Source: Cerasicoccus frondis | GTDB taxonomy: Bacteria > Verrucomicrobiota > Verrucomicrobiia > Opitutales > Cerasicoccaceae | Assembly (NCBI GenBank): GCA_031296915.1 | Contig: JAVDPC010000005.1 | Location: 186,001 to 250,000 of the forward strand | Direction of reading: 5' to 3' | Length of the DNA stretch: 64,000 nucleotides | Part shown: piece after piece, positions 26,086-39,055 of the stretch | Layout of the letters: each line of letters opens with the position of its first letter | Position numbering within the stretch: the first letter of the stretch is position 1 | Translations under genes and position numbers: made by a program | Notes under the pieces: generated by a model | Databases searched by the model: none | Told to the model about the DNA's origin: nothing | The model's input: only the letters and a program-made list of their open reading frames with translations

Positions 26086-26168
26086 TATCTCAAACTTTGA
26101 ATTCTAATACCGCAACCTGAGCCAAATCGCCATTGACCTGGTTGCATTGTGCTGAATGGTGATTGCCC

Positions 26169-27101
26169 ATGATTTCGCCGCTTGTCCGCATCTGGATTCT
26201 GTGCCTCGCGCTGAGCTTGACCCTCGGCGCGCTGGATGCCCGCACGTGGACGAATCAGGATGGGCGCACGTTTGAGGGGGAGTTCGTCCGCATCAACGGA
26301 GAGAACGTGACGATCCTTCGGTATGCCGACAACCGCGAGTTTACCATTTCCACCACGATCCTCTCCGAGGCAGACCAGGAATTTCTGCGTGAAAAAACGG
26401 CGCCAAAGCCATCCGTAAACCCCTTCGCTGATTTCAAGGACTTTGAAACAGAACGAACCGAACAAAGCGCGGACCCAGCGACCGATGCCCAACTCTCCGA
26501 TGATCCACAGGAGCGCCTGGCGCGCATTCAGGAAGCGCTCCGCTCGCTGACTGATAATAATTCCGAGGATGCCGAGTATTATGCTGACGAACTGAAAAAA
26601 CAGTTTTCCGGAGAAAATGTTGATCTGCTCATCGAGCGCACTCGCAAATTCGCACTCCTGGGCTTGATCGCCGTAGCCATTTTCATCCTGTGGGATGTGC
26701 TGCTCGTTTACCTGGTGGGTAAATTCTTTGACATCGCCCGCTGGTCAGTGTTTCGGTCAATCATTTGGCAAATGCTGCATTGGCTGCTGACGCTATTGCT
26801 GATCTCGGGCGTCACTTTCGCATGCGCCGCCCTGCTGCCTTATCTCGGCGTGACATGGGACCCAGAAGATCTGCCAACATTAGCGCAGACAAATCCCAAG
26901 GCGCCCCTGCTCTTCCTGAGCCTGTACTTACTGGGATTTACCGTGGCGCTAAAAATCCACTCCATATTCCTGAAGCTGCCCGTTTGGAAGACCATGCTTT
27001 TCCTGGTCGCAGCCATGTTTGGAGTGACCCTGGCGTGGGTGCTGACCGTCGCCATCTTCGTGGGCATATTCCTGGTCTTTGGTCCCACAGGCCTCGTGTG
27101 A
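26169..27101 (+). CDS. SHD1-like domain membrane protein, paralogue 2
   Basis: The 310-residue protein repeats the plan of its upstream neighbour: signal-like start, ARTWTNQDGRTFEGEFVRIN domain to about residue 75, an acidic linker with a helical segment (residues 85-155), then four membrane helices. The ATG at 26169 is used; a TTG two codons upstream is the only earlier start. The two genes are tandem duplicates by architecture although the membrane halves have diverged. No catalytic motif was seen. Confidence 0.75.
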   Translation: MISPLVRIWILCLALSLTLGALDARTWTNQDGRTFEGEFVRINGENVTILRYADNREFTISTTILSEADQEFLREKTAPKPSVNPFADFKDFETERTEQSADPATDAQLSDDPQERLARIQEALRSLTDNNSEDAEYYADELKKQFSGENVDLLIERTRKFALLGLIAVAIFILWDVLLVYLVGKFFDIARWSVFRSIIWQMLHWLLTLLLISGVTFACAALLPYLGVTWDPEDLPTLAQTNPKAPLLFLSLYLLGFTVALKIHSIFLKLPVWKTMLFLVAAMFGVTLAWVLTVAIFVGIFLVFGPTGLV

Positions 27102-27169
27102 AAAATATTCATCATCCTCATCAATCTCACCGATGATCCTGCGACAATGGGAACCTCACGGGACGTTAC

Positions 27170-27198
27170 TTGACTGTAACTTACACGTGTGGGATAAC
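27170..27198 (+). promoter_or_regulatory. Sigma-70-like promoter for transketolase
   Basis: TTGACT (27170-27175) and GATAAC (27193-27198) are separated by 17 bp, about 46 bp upstream of the transketolase ATG. The match to consensus is five of six and four of six. This is a sequence prediction only. Confidence 0.5.
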
Positions 27199-27244
27199 TT
27201 TTTCTTTCCATCGGCTCAGAAACCGATAAACCCCTATTCCTACC

Positions 27245-29242
27245 ATGTCACTCAATACAGAAGCTCTATCCCGCGCCGCAACCGAAGCGCGCGGTCTTTC
27301 CATGGACGCCGTTGCTGCCGCTAATTCCGGCCACCTGGGCCTGCCACTCGGCGCAACCGAAGTTGGCGCTGTGCTGTTCGGCTCCGCGCTGCAATGCAAT
27401 CCCAAGGAACCGAAGTGGATCAACCGCGACCGCTTCATCCTCTCCGCCGGCCACGGCTCGATGTTCCTCTATTCCTGGCTGCACCTGTCCGGCTACGCTG
27501 TTTCCAAGGAGGACGTCGCTAATTTCCGCCAGTTGCACAGCATTACGCCCGGTCACCCGGAGTTCGGTGAAACTGACGGGGTCGAGTGCACCACCGGCCC
27601 ACTTGGCCAGGGTGTCGGCAACGCCGTGGGCTATGCGGTGTCCGCCAAAATGCAGCAAGCGCTCTTTAACACCGCCGATGCGCCGATCCTCGATTACCAC
27701 ATCGTCTGCCTCGCGGGCGACGGCTGCCTCCAGGAAGGCGTTTCCTGCGAAGCCAGCGCCTACGCCGGTCGCTTCGGCCTCGATAACCTGATCCTGTTCT
27801 ACGACAGCAACGACGTCACCCTCGACGCCATGGCCGACAAAACTCAGAACGAGGACACCGCCATGCGCTACGAGTCCTACGGCTGGGACGTCGTCACGCT
27901 CACCGACGGCAACGACATTGCCGCCATCGCCGCCGCCTACGAGAAGGCCAAGGCTGACGACAACGGCAAGCCGAAGATGATCATCCTGAAGACCGAAATC
28001 GGTCGTGGCATCCCCGAAGTCGCCGGCACGCAAAAGGCCCACGGCGAAGCTGGCGTGAAGTTCATCGACGCCGCCCGCGCCGCCCTCGGCCTGCCGGAAG
28101 AAAAGTTCTTCGTGTCCGAGGACACCAAGGCCTACTTTGCCTCCCTCACCGCTGAGCGCGAAGCTGCTTACGCAGACTGGAAGAGCAAGTTTGCCGCTTG
28201 GGAATCCGCCAATCCCGAAAAGGCTGCGCTCCTCGCCAAGGGCCTCTGCCACGAGCACCTCACTGCCGAGGAACTGCTCGCGAAGATTCCCGCGCTCGGC
28301 GACGAAAAGCCAGCCGCAACCCGCGCCACTGGCGGCAAGATTCTCAACGAAATCGCCAAGCACAGCCCGCTCGTTATTTCTGGCTCCGCCGACCTCCACG
28401 GCTCAACGAAGAACTACATCGACGGCGCAGGCGACTTCGACACCGACAACTTTGCTGGCCGCAATTTCCACTTCGGCATTCGCGAGCACGGCATGGGCGC
28501 CATCATGAACGGCATCGCCTACGACGGCGTGTTCAAGGTGTCTGGCGCAACCTTCTTCACCTTCTCCGACTACATGCGCCCGAGCGTTCGCCTCGCAGCG
28601 CTGGCCAAGCTGCCCTGCGTTTACATCTGGACGCACGACAGCGTGGGCGTCGGCGAAGACGGCCCAACTCACGAGCCCGTGGAAACCCTGACCGCAGTCC
28701 GCGCCATTCCGAACCTCGACGTGCTCCGCCCCGCCGATGGTGAGGAAACCGCCGCTGCCTGGGCGCACGCCATCGAGCGCGACGACGGTCCGACGGCCCT
28801 CATCCTGTCCCGCCAAAACCTGCCGGGCATGGGCGAGCTGAGCATCGAAGAGCGCCGCCAAGGCACGCTCAAGGGCGCCTACGTCGCCAAGAAGGAAACC
28901 GGCGAGCTCGACACGATCCTCATCGGCACTGGCTCCGAAGTGCAGCACTGCATCGCCGCCGCCAAGGAGCTCGGTGACGGCGTCCGCGTCGTTTCCATGC
29001 CGTCGATGAACCTCTTCGACGCCCAAAGCGACGAATACAAGGAGTCCATCCTACCCTCGTCCTGCCAGAAGCGCGTTTCGATCGAAGCCGGCATCACCAT
29101 GCCATGGCACAAATACGTCTGCTCCAGCAAGGGCAAGATCCTCGGCATCGACCGCTTCGGCATCTCCGCCCCCGGCGACACCGTGATGAAGGAACTCGGC
29201 ATGACCGCCGAAGACGTCATCGCCGCCGCGAAGTCCTTATAA
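27245..29242 (+). CDS. tkt: Transketolase
   Basis: The 665-residue protein has standard transketolase architecture. The N-terminal thiamine diphosphate domain contains [35 protein letters not shown] and [13 protein letters not shown] with a downstream Asn. The central pyrimidine-binding domain contains [21 protein letters not shown] and a C-terminal domain follows. It moves two-carbon ketol units between sugar phosphates in the pentose phosphate pathway, using ThDP and a divalent metal. A promoter lies upstream and a strong terminator follows, so it appears monocistronic. No Shine-Dalgarno sequence is visible. Confidence 0.97.
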   Translation: MSLNTEALSRAATEARGLSMDAVAAANSGHLGLPLGATEVGAVLFGSALQCNPKEPKWINRDRFILSAGHGSMFLYSWLHLSGYAVSKEDVANFRQLHSITPGHPEFGETDGVECTTGPLGQGVGNAVGYAVSAKMQQALFNTADAPILDYHIVCLAGDGCLQEGVSCEASAYAGRFGLDNLILFYDSNDVTLDAMADKTQNEDTAMRYESYGWDVVTLTDGNDIAAIAAAYEKAKADDNGKPKMIILKTEIGRGIPEVAGTQKAHGEAGVKFIDAARAALGLPEEKFFVSEDTKAYFASLTAEREAAYADWKSKFAAWESANPEKAALLAKGLCHEHLTAEELLAKIPALGDEKPAATRATGGKILNEIAKHSPLVISGSADLHGSTKNYIDGAGDFDTDNFAGRNFHFGIREHGMGAIMNGIAYDGVFKVSGATFFTFSDYMRPSVRLAALAKLPCVYIWTHDSVGVGEDGPTHEPVETLTAVRAIPNLDVLRPADGEETAAAWAHAIERDDGPTALILSRQNLPGMGELSIEERRQGTLKGAYVAKKETGELDTILIGTGSEVQHCIAAAKELGDGVRVVSMPSMNLFDAQSDEYKESILPSSCQKRVSIEAGITMPWHKYVCSSKGKILGIDRFGISAPGDTVMKELGMTAEDVIAAAKSL

Positions 29243-29288
29243 GCCAGCATCCTGCTGGACCCGAGAGTTTTCTCTGCAACACAAAGTA

Positions 29289-29304
29289 ACTTTGCAATAC
29301 AAAG
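29289..29304. repeat. Short ACTTTGC palindrome, degenerate copy
   Basis: ACTTTGCAATACAAAG is a degenerate member of the ACTTTGC-N-GCAAAGT palindrome seen at four other places in the window. It directly precedes the transketolase terminator. Confidence 0.5.
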
Positions 29305-29332
29305 CCCCGTCAGTTCGCTGGCGGGGCTTTTT
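29301..29332 (+). terminator. Rho-independent terminator after transketolase
   Basis: AAAGCCCCG pairs with CGGGGCTTT around a 13-base interior, followed by T residues, about 60 bp beyond the stop codon. Confidence 0.88.
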
Positions 29333-29432
29333 GCTATGCTTAGACTTCGAAGTTATTAATAGCTCCTACCTGCTGAAAATCCTTGGATTTCGCGACATGC
29401 GATCGCTGATGTCCAACAGCAGTTTACGTGAG

Positions 29433-29744
29433 CTATGCGGCATAGACCGTTTCCTTGGTCTGTTCGACTTCGGCTTGAAACAGCGGGTTGCGAAACTGAT
29501 TTTGTGTCATCAAGTCCACGGGGCGTTTAAGAATTTTCTCCAAGCGCAGCTTGAAGCCCATGAATTGCTCAAAAGCTCCCTCAAAACCTTCACGCTCAAA
29601 CTCAACTGTTAGATCAATGTCCTGAACTTGCTCCAGTGGTTTTCTCAGCACGGACCCAATCGCATGCAGTTGCTTCACGCGAAACAGTCGGCAAGCTTCG
29701 ATAAACGCGAGATCGCTGAATATGCCTAAAGGTATGGATGACAT
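29433..29744 (-). CDS. Minimal nucleotidyltransferase (MNT)-like protein
   Basis: The 103-residue protein carries a nucleotidyltransferase core: GSVLRKPLEQVQDIDLTVEF resembles the GS...DIDL motif, with two Asp residues for metal binding and a further Asp near PVDLM. Small proteins of this type often serve as MntA antitoxins that AMPylate HEPN toxins. No HEPN partner gene is adjacent on either side, so the pair may be lost or this protein acts alone. The canonical GS-x-A-R-G is altered to GSVLRK. Confidence 0.65.
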   Translation of the reverse strand: MSSIPLGIFSDLAFIEACRLFRVKQLHAIGSVLRKPLEQVQDIDLTVEFEREGFEGAFEQFMGFKLRLEKILKRPVDLMTQNQFRNPLFQAEVEQTKETVYAA

Positions 29745-29859
29745 TTTTCATCATTTGGCAGGTGATTCAATTTCACTGTTTATCGCCTCAGCGTCTTTGC
29801 GTCTTGAGCGAACAAAGTGAGCGGGCGTGAGATATATTGCGTATCTACTGAGCCTTTTA

Positions 29860-30591
29860 CTAACAAATGACTTCCATTGCTCGTTCGATGACTGTTAGTC
29901 CATCCGGCAAAGCTGGCAGTCCATTACGCCCAGTCCCATACAACCAGCATCGCACGCCGACTTCGGCGCAGCGGGCCTGGACGGCGCGGGCGTTGCGGGG
30001 GTGGTGGATTAAGTCGAGGCGGCTGGAGCGCGTGTGCAGGAAGATCGGCGCGGAGCCTGCGGTAATGTAAGGCAGCACTTGGTGGACGCCGTATGGCTGC
30101 TCCAGCGCCAGGCAGAACGAGACGCCCAGCGGCTCGGCGTAAGTGGCCCACTCGGCAATGATCGCGCCAGCGGAACTGCCGCCGACCACGACCCGCGTTG
30201 GGTCGAAGTTGTATTCGTTGGCGCGTTCTTTAAGCAGGTGCACCGCAGTCGTGGCGGCGCGAATGAGCTTTAAATATTCCTCCTGACCAGCGGTGCGCTT
30301 GGCGCCGATGTCGCGCAGCAACGGGTAGCCGACACTGGCGATTGCGAAGCCGTCGTTCAGCAAGTTAAGAAGCTCGTCGCGGTAAGGCATCCGCGCCTTG
30401 TTGCCGCTGAGAAAGGCGCCGCCGTGATACATGACAATGAGCGGCGTGGGCGCATCGCTTTGCGGCAACCAGAGGTCCAGCGTGCAGCGGGCAAAGGCGT
30501 CGTTGTAGCGCAAGTCCGCGTGTGTTGGCGCTGGCGATTCATTGCCCTTCGCGGTAACAGGGTTCACCAAGCTGGAGATGAAGCGCTTCAT
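29860..30591 (-). CDS. Alpha/beta-hydrolase esterase, cytoplasmic paralogue
   Basis: The 243-residue protein has the oxyanion motif YHGGAF (56-60) and nucleophile elbow GGSSAG (Ser140), as in hormone-sensitive-lipase/acetyl-esterase type hydrolases. It lacks a clear signal peptide. It is closely related along its length to the gene upstream (30668-31447), sharing LRYxDA, DLWLP, YPLLxD, VVGGSSAGA and CWLYGT. The pair looks like a tandem duplication. Likely substrates are acetylated or feruloylated sugars, inferred from family only. Confidence 0.82.
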   Translation of the reverse strand: MKRFISSLVNPVTAKGNESPAPTHADLRYNDAFARCTLDLWLPQSDAPTPLIVMYHGGAFLSGNKARMPYRDELLNLLNDGFAIASVGYPLLRDIGAKRTAGQEEYLKLIRAATTAVHLLKERANEYNFDPTRVVVGGSSAGAIIAEWATYAEPLGVSFCLALEQPYGVHQVLPYITAGSAPIFLHTRSSRLDLIHHPRNARAVQARCAEVGVRCWLYGTGRNGLPALPDGLTVIERAMEVIC

Positions 30592-30667
30592 GTTCGCCGC
30601 ATTTATCGCGGCTGAGCTTCAGCATTTCAAGAGCGACATCGGGAAGTTGTTGAACGACCGTTGCCGT

Positions 30668-31447
30668 TTACTCGACCTCGCCCGCCCAAACAGCACGGAT
30701 GATCTCCATTGCGTGGGGGATGAAGTTATCTTGGCCTCCCGGCAATTCGGGGAGCGCGTTGTTGTTCGTGCCGTAAAGCCAACAGGTGACGCCGACTTCG
30801 TCGCAGTGTTTTTTAACCGCTACAGCGTAGTTCGGATGATGGGTCATGTCGTTGGCGCCGGACTTGGTGAAGAGCATCAGCGGCGGGTCACCTTGCTTGA
30901 TGTGCGGGGTCACGATTTCAACTGCGTAGGGCTGCTGGATTGCCAAACAAAAGGAGACGCCCAGCTTCTCAGTGTAGGTGATGTATTCCGCAATGACGGC
31001 GCCTGCCGACGAACCGCCGACCACGAAGCGCTCGGGGTCCAGGTTGTAGTCTTCGGCGTGTTCCTGAAGAAAGCGAATGGAGTTCGCGGCTTCGCGCATA
31101 CAGGCGAAGTAAGGCTCGGCTTGCGTGAAAGGGTTTGCCGTTTGGCCATCGGGGACGTCCTTGAGCAACGGATAGCCAATGCTGGCGACCGCAATACCCT
31201 GATCGACCAGCGGCAGCAACTGGTGGCGAAACGGCATGTTCTTATCCTTGCTCCCACCCTTGAAGCCACCTCCGTGAAACACGACCACGAGTGGCGTTGG
31301 TTTATCGCTTTCGGGGAGCCAGAGGTCCATTGTGCTGCGCGAATAAGCGTCACTGTAGCGCAGGTCGTCGTGCGTGGGTTGGCCTGCGGCAAGGGCGGCG
31401 CAGGGGATTAGCGCGGCGGGCAGAAGGGTGCGAAGCGAACGTTTCAT
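30668..31447 (-). CDS. Alpha/beta-hydrolase esterase, secreted paralogue
   Basis: The 259-residue protein starts with a signal peptide (LRTLLPAALIPCAALAAG). It carries FHGGGFKGG (oxyanion hole) and VVGGSSAGA (Ser147). It is the exported version of the neighbouring esterase 76 bp downstream. Esterases of this kind remove acyl groups from polysaccharides or aryl esters. The two compartments implied by the presence or absence of a signal suggest sequential action outside and inside the cell; this is inference. Confidence 0.83.
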   Translation of the reverse strand: MKRSLRTLLPAALIPCAALAAGQPTHDDLRYSDAYSRSTMDLWLPESDKPTPLVVVFHGGGFKGGSKDKNMPFRHQLLPLVDQGIAVASIGYPLLKDVPDGQTANPFTQAEPYFACMREAANSIRFLQEHAEDYNLDPERFVVGGSSAGAVIAEYITYTEKLGVSFCLAIQQPYAVEIVTPHIKQGDPPLMLFTKSGANDMTHHPNYAVAVKKHCDEVGVTCWLYGTNNNALPELPGGQDNFIPHAMEIIRAVWAGEVE

Positions 31448-31576
31448 GGATAGATATATACCCTGCCGACGGCGAAAAGTTCAATTAGATCGCCACGGTG
31501 TATGGGCTGTTCCGGATATTTCGCCCACATCGCGCTTGGGGTTTGCGCAATACATAGCATCAATTATCGTGGCCTT

Positions 31577-32140
31577 ATGTCCGCTGTCGAAATTGGCCAA
31601 CCGCTGCCTAACTCTATCCGCGCCCTGCCCCTGCTTCGCGGCGATGGCGAGTCTGTGTCCGTCGAGTCGTTGATCGCCCAGCCGGCGCTGGTGCTGGTGT
31701 TCCTCCGCCACTTCGGTTGCCTGGCGTGTCGCGAGCATGTGGGCTTGTGGAAGCCGCATTTGGCGACGTTTGCGGAACTCGGCGTTCGTGTGAATTTCGT
31801 GGGCAATGGCGACGTCGATCATCTACGTGGCTTCATCGAAAAGGCAGGCTTAGCCAATGAGCCCGCCGATGTGCTGACCGATCCCGAGCAAGTGGTCTAC
31901 GCGGCGCTGGGATTGGAGAATTCTGTGGCCTCCGTGCTAAGCCCGGGCGCCATGTTCAACGCCCTGCGCGCAGTGGCTCGCGGCAACCTGCAAACATCCG
32001 TCGAAGGCGACCCGACTCAACAGGGCGGTGTGCTGATCGTCGATGGTGAGGGCAAGGTTGCGCTGCTCCACCGCGAGGCGCGGCTTGGCGATTACCTGCC
32101 AGTGGAGCAGGCCTTGCAGACGGTCAAAAGCCTCGCCTAA
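31577..32140 (+). CDS. Thioredoxin-fold AhpC/TSA-like protein
   Basis: From the ATG at 31577 the product is 187 residues. It has the peroxiredoxin-like 2 pattern: IGQPLPN start, LVFLRHFGCLACREHV with a Cys-x-x-Cys, FVGNGDVDHLRGF and a C-terminal GGVLIVDGEGKVALLHRE strand-turn. Such proteins reduce peroxides or act as thiol oxidoreductases in the cytoplasm. The stop overlaps by 4 bp with the convergent YhcH-like gene. The frame extends upstream to 31502, but that extension looks non-native. Confidence 0.78.
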   Translation: MSAVEIGQPLPNSIRALPLLRGDGESVSVESLIAQPALVLVFLRHFGCLACREHVGLWKPHLATFAELGVRVNFVGNGDVDHLRGFIEKAGLANEPADVLTDPEQVVYAALGLENSVASVLSPGAMFNALRAVARGNLQTSVEGDPTQQGGVLIVDGEGKVALLHREARLGDYLPVEQALQTVKSLA

Positions 32141-32613
32141 AGCTTCAGGCGACTGAGGCCGATTTTCACGACGACTTTTTTCACGCTCACGGATGCATCG
32201 CCAGGATTGAGCGCGGGCATGTGGGCATCCTGCGGCAGGAGCAGGGCAAAGGTTCCGGGCTCCATGGTTAGCTGGAGCTTGGCGGGCGACTCGTATTGAT
32301 AAAACTCTACATCCTTGTCTACAGAGTAAGGCGTCTTGACCGAAAGCGTATGCGTGGGATAGACCGCGATTCGCTCGGCTTCCACGAGGGACATTTGGAT
32401 ATCGGCAAATTTTCGGTGCGATTCGAGAACGGCGTCGGGGGCGTCGGCCGCCTTGGTGTCGTAGGTCATCACGCGGGCAAAAAGCGTATCGCCATCGATC
32501 GGGTATTCGCCATCCGGCGTGTCGGGGCCGATGCTGTTCAAGAACGCAAAGGCCCGCTCCCACGCCTCGCCAAGCGTGTAAGTCTGCCAGTTGGAAATGT
32601 GGTCAACGATCAT
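32137..32613 (-). CDS. YhcH/YjgK/YiaL (DUF386) family protein
   Basis: The 158-residue cupin-like protein matches the YhcH family: HRKFADIQMSLVEAERIAVYP, then PGTFALLLPQDAHMPAL with metal-ligand candidates. Family members occur with sialic acid, alginate or other sugar catabolic genes and probably act as anomerases or isomerases on acidic sugars. It ends tail-to-tail with the AhpC/TSA-like gene (4-bp overlap). There is no sugar operon directly attached here. Confidence 0.87.
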   Translation of the reverse strand: MIVDHISNWQTYTLGEAWERAFAFLNSIGPDTPDGEYPIDGDTLFARVMTYDTKAADAPDAVLESHRKFADIQMSLVEAERIAVYPTHTLSVKTPYSVDKDVEFYQYESPAKLQLTMEPGTFALLLPQDAHMPALNPGDASVSVKKVVVKIGLSRLKL

Positions 32614-32679
32614 TCCGCCAGCAGACTCGAACCTCGCCTGAAACGCAAGCCGCCACCTTGGCTAATGCTAGCTGGGCAC

Positions 32680-32721
32680 AAAAAAATTCGGCTCGCTGGA
32701 CTTCAATCCATCAAGCCGAAC
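32680..32721 (-). terminator. Rho-independent terminator downstream of carB
   Basis: On the minus strand TTCGGCT pairs with AGCCGAA around a long 20-base loop, followed by seven T residues. It lies about 45 bp after the carB stop. The stem is short, so efficiency is uncertain. Confidence 0.55.
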
Positions 32722-32767
32722 TTTAATCTTACTCCTTTAATCTTTAATCTCCGCGCCAGCGGCGCGG

Positions 32768-35998
<3,231 letters not shown>

Positions 35999-36144
35999 GG
36001 TCGGGTTCTAGATTTGGGCAAAATTTCGCGGAGTTTTGGCGCCTACTTGCGCGGGGGCAAGTAAGATTAAAGGAAAAAGGAAAAAGATTGAAGGGGGGAA
36101 ATGCGGCTTTTGAGGGCGCGTATCTGCAAATGACTGATGATGAA

Positions 36145-36723
36145 TTATTTCAGCAACCCATCGGCCACGGCTTGGTCCAGCTTGCCCTTGACCACGGCCC
36201 AGACCGCCTCGCTGCCTTTGGCAATGCGGCTGTTGACCGCGTAAACGCTCTCGGCTGGGATGTTGTGCGTTTTCCAGCTGTGGCCGTCACTGTTGATGTT
36301 TTGCAGGATGGGCGGAATGCGGTCGATGCCGCGCGCGTAGCGGGAGTCCGCCGTTTCGCCGGCCTCAAACTCATACCAGAGCGCGAGGTATTCCTCGGCC
36401 TGATCGGCGGGCAGGTAGGCCAGGAGGCGTTTGACGCCCTCGGCTTCCTCGGCCTTCAGCTCGGGCGCTTCACTGGAGTAGATAATGGTGTCGCCCACGT
36501 CGATCTCCCCCAGATCGTGGATAATGAGCATGCGGATGACGCGGTCGATGTTGATCGGCTCGTTGGCGTGCTCACGGAGGGTTAGGGCGAGCAGACATAC
36601 GTGCCAGCTGTGCTCAGCCGAGTTTTCATAGCGGTCCAGCCCCGTGGGCTTGGTCTTGCGGTGGACGTTTTTCAGTTTCTCAACCTCAACAATGAAGTCC
36701 AGAATGCGCGTAATTTCCTCCAT
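36145..36723 (-). CDS. HD-domain hydrolase (YfbR/HD family)
   Basis: From the ATG at 36723 the protein is 192 residues with the HD signature: His in AEHSWH, IIHDLGEIDVGDT (His-Asp) and a later Asp in RGIDRIPPILQN. HD proteins of this size, such as YfbR, are metal-dependent 5'-nucleotidases or phosphohydrolases in the cytoplasm. It is divergent from a small membrane protein gene with only one base between the proposed starts. The substrate is probably a nucleotide but is unproven. Confidence 0.88.
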   Translation of the reverse strand: MEEITRILDFIVEVEKLKNVHRKTKPTGLDRYENSAEHSWHVCLLALTLREHANEPINIDRVIRMLIIHDLGEIDVGDTIIYSSEAPELKAEEAEGVKRLLAYLPADQAEEYLALWYEFEAGETADSRYARGIDRIPPILQNINSDGHSWKTHNIPAESVYAVNSRIAKGSEAVWAVVKGKLDQAVADGLLK

Positions 36724-36724
36724 A

Positions 36725-37123
36725 GTGATATTGGATATAAGAGACGCTGAACAAACCGCCAACGCCTTTGTCGCAAAAATCGTGAAAGAAGACTACGTGA
36801 TCATCCTCCTGGGTTGGGAGAAACGCCGCCTGGTTTACAATGGGTTGCTGATCGCGGTGACGGTGACGCTTTGTGCGCAGCTAAATTTGTGGGGGCGCTT
36901 GGGCCGCGAGTTTTTCGAGCTAAACCTGCTGGTTCTGGCGCTGGTGGCAAACGTGCTTTACCTGCTGGGCCCGGCAATGGAGTGCTTCCTGACGCACCGT
37001 GGGCGTGACTGTTTTTGGATTCGCCGCGGCATGTTCTGGGGCGGCACGCTGCTATCCATGGCCATGGCCGCCTACCTGCTTTACTCGTTTGCATTTCCAC
37101 TGGAAACACGGCTGTTTAACTAA
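36725..37123 (+). CDS. Small membrane protein, unknown function
   Basis: The product has about 132 residues with four hydrophobic segments and no recognised family; the sequence ends YSFAFPLETRLFN. No ATG occurs before the first conserved-looking region, so the start is uncertain: GTG at 36725 or TTG at 36731 are the candidates. Either would abut the divergent HD gene. The coding frame is otherwise clean and the helices are typical of a real inner-membrane protein. Confidence 0.55.
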   Translation: MILDIRDAEQTANAFVAKIVKEDYVIILLGWEKRRLVYNGLLIAVTVTLCAQLNLWGRLGREFFELNLLVLALVANVLYLLGPAMECFLTHRGRDCFWIRRGMFWGGTLLSMAMAAYLLYSFAFPLETRLFN

Positions 37124-37326
37124 GAACGGAAACGAAAGAAGGACTAGGCAGTGCCTGGAAACGCATGTTCGGCGCTGAAATTTGCGTATGTAAGCCGTTG
37201 ATTATCAGCGTGATTTAATAGTGAAAGCCACTCACTAATAAAATGCTCGGGCGTTCACTTTTTGTTTGTGATCGAGCGCGGTAAGTTTAGTGTTTTATTG
37301 ATCACCATACACATCATTGCGCTGCC

Positions 37327-37397
37327 GTAGGATAAGCGTCCCGCCTGTGCTGTTTCGGTTAGGTGGAGTCGAGGCACAGGCGGGACGCCTATGCTAC
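37327..37397. repeat. Palindromic element nested in repeat B
   Basis: GTAGGATAAGCGTCCCGCCTGTGC faces GCACAGGCGGGACGCCTATG across 23 bp. The arms match those at 13726-13852. The conserved core is GCGTCCCGCCTGTGC. Confidence 0.8.
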
Positions 37398-37725
37398 TTA
37401 ACCGCGCCACTCAAACTCATAACTCATCCAACCTTACCCACCTTACCAACATCCCAACCTTCAAACTTTCAAACTTTCAAACTTTCGAACCTCCAAACCC
37501 ATGAACCTCCCCTCCCCCTACCATCCGCCATAGTGAACACCGCGAAGGTATCCCAGTCGACGCCATGCGAGGCCATTCGGGCCGCGTGCATTGGGTGCCG
37601 GGCAAACAGGCTCATTCGCGAACTGACTTGGTGACAGCAATCAGCCTCGCGACGCCCAGCTCTGCCCGACCCACTCACTGCACGACGCCCTATGCCAGCC
37701 TGGTCAGCGCCGCGTCGACGTGTGA

Positions 37726-37770
37726 GTGGCGGAGTGATCCGTCGCTCCAGCCGGCGGCCCCTGAGCCGCC
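37726..37770 (+). ncRNA. Candidate structured RNA: two adjacent hairpins in repeat B
   Basis: Hairpin 1 is GTGGCGGA-gtga-TCCGTCGC and hairpin 2 is GGCGGC-ccctga-GCCGCC. Relative to copy A, hairpin 1 gained two G-U pairs as plus-strand RNA (A-C mismatches on the other strand). Hairpin 2 shows a two-sided A-U to G-C change with an unchanged loop. No transcription start or terminator could be assigned. Confidence 0.35.
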
Positions 37771-37963
37771 TGCGCCCCACCTGCGCCTCGTCACGGCGAG
37801 CGGGCGGGTGGGGCAATGTTCTTTGATATTAATTTGTGGCGGCTTTACCCCCCCCCTCCCCGGGCCCCTCGGTGCAGGTCACTGAAAATTTTAGACGCCC
37901 TCTGAGAGATTGAGTACTCCCCGAGTTGCCTTTAATTTTTAATCTGCTCACTTTAATCTCTTC

Positions 37964-38749
37964 ATGCCCATTCCCCTACATTGGCACACGGAGCCGCTGT
38001 TGCTCCTGCTGTTGATTGGCGCTGGTTGGCTCTACGCCCTGGCGACAGGGCCACTGCGTGACAAACTGGCCTCCGGCGAACGATTTGACGCGCTCAAGGC
38101 CGTCAGCTTCTACCTGGGCCTGATTGCGGCGTATTTGACAGTGGGCTCGCCACTTGACCAGTGGGGCGAGGACTTCCTGTTTTCCGCGCACATGGTGCAG
38201 CACATGCTGCTGGTTTACCTCGTACCGCCGCTGTTGATCCGCGGTTTGCCGACCTGGCTCGCTGATTGGTTGCTGGCGACGAAGGTGATCCGCGCGCCGG
38301 TGAAGATCCTGGTTCACCCGTTTGTGGCGTGGCTAATTTTCACGGCGCTCTACACGATTTGGCACAGACCGGCGCTCTACGAACTGGCCCTGCAGGATAA
38401 GACCGCCCACATCCTGGAGCATTGGTGCATGTTTATCCCAGCCCTCATGATGTGGTGGCCAATCATCAGCCCGAGTAAACTCGTGCCGCCGATCAACTAC
38501 GGGCCACGCATGATTTACCTATTCTTATTGATGGTCGGTCAACTGCCGGTGTTTGGGTTCCTGACCCTCTCTGACACAGTCCTCTACCCCACTTATGAAT
38601 GGGCGCCGCGCATTACGCACCTGTCTCCACTGCAAGACCAGATACTCGGCGGACTGATCATGAAAGTCACTAACATGGGCGTCTCACTGACGCTGCTCGG
38701 CTGGTGCTTCTACGCCTGGTATCGGCAGGACAATCCAGATACCGCCTAG
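37964..38749 (+). CDS. ctaG: Cytochrome c oxidase assembly protein, caa3-type CtaG family
   Basis: The 261-residue membrane protein has about seven helices. The caa3_CtaG signature is visible in [18 protein letters not shown] with paired histidines, later [18 protein letters not shown], and a C-terminal [15 protein letters not shown]. The family supports copper insertion into caa3-type cytochrome oxidase. No oxidase subunit genes are nearby. The upstream sequence is repeat B, and an AT-rich TTTAATTTTTAATCT stretch precedes the start. Confidence 0.88.
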   Translation: MPIPLHWHTEPLLLLLLIGAGWLYALATGPLRDKLASGERFDALKAVSFYLGLIAAYLTVGSPLDQWGEDFLFSAHMVQHMLLVYLVPPLLIRGLPTWLADWLLATKVIRAPVKILVHPFVAWLIFTALYTIWHRPALYELALQDKTAHILEHWCMFIPALMMWWPIISPSKLVPPINYGPRMIYLFLLMVGQLPVFGFLTLSDTVLYPTYEWAPRITHLSPLQDQILGGLIMKVTNMGVSLTLLGWCFYAWYRQDNPDTA

Positions 38750-39055
38750 GAGCTTCTGATAATATTATTATGTTTTAATTAAAAACCAAGGGAACACATC
38801 ATCAGTCTTTTATACATGACTGACTGCGCGCAAGTTGCTCCACTTTGGCCCGAATGCTTGGCCGCCTTCTCGGCGATTGTTGAAACGACCAGTCCGCCGA
38901 GCTAACGATAGGTCAGCACGGCAAAACCATGTAGCGGCGCTCCTGAACCTGCTCGCAGAGGCGGCAATGGGCACGTTGACGCTCTTGATCGATGATCAAG
39001 CGGTAATTCGTGCAAAATGCTTGCATTTCGCTAATAGAGGCTATACGGTTAGCTT
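38750..39055. other. Gene-free stretch
   Basis: These 306 bases contain only short open frames (29 residues or unsupported longer frames). No terminator, RNA gene or repeat shared with the rest of the window was seen. A degraded gene is possible but not shown. Confidence 0.5.

Larger units (their letters stand above)
37165..37872. repeat. Long dispersed repeat, copy B (about 708 bp)
   Basis: This is the second copy of the element at 13554-14325, in the same orientation. It is shorter because the nested palindrome has a 23-bp centre. It shares the GCGTATGTAAGCCGTTGATT block, the CCAACCTTACCCACC and CAAACTTT-type tracts, the AAGGTATCCCAGTCGACGCC block and the final C-run. It fills most of the 840-bp gap between a membrane protein gene and ctaG. 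Confidence 0.88.

Noticed and set aside
29433..29744. Complete MNT/HEPN toxin-antitoxin pair
   Set aside because: No HEPN-like gene is adjacent on either strand, so only a single MNT-like protein can be supported.
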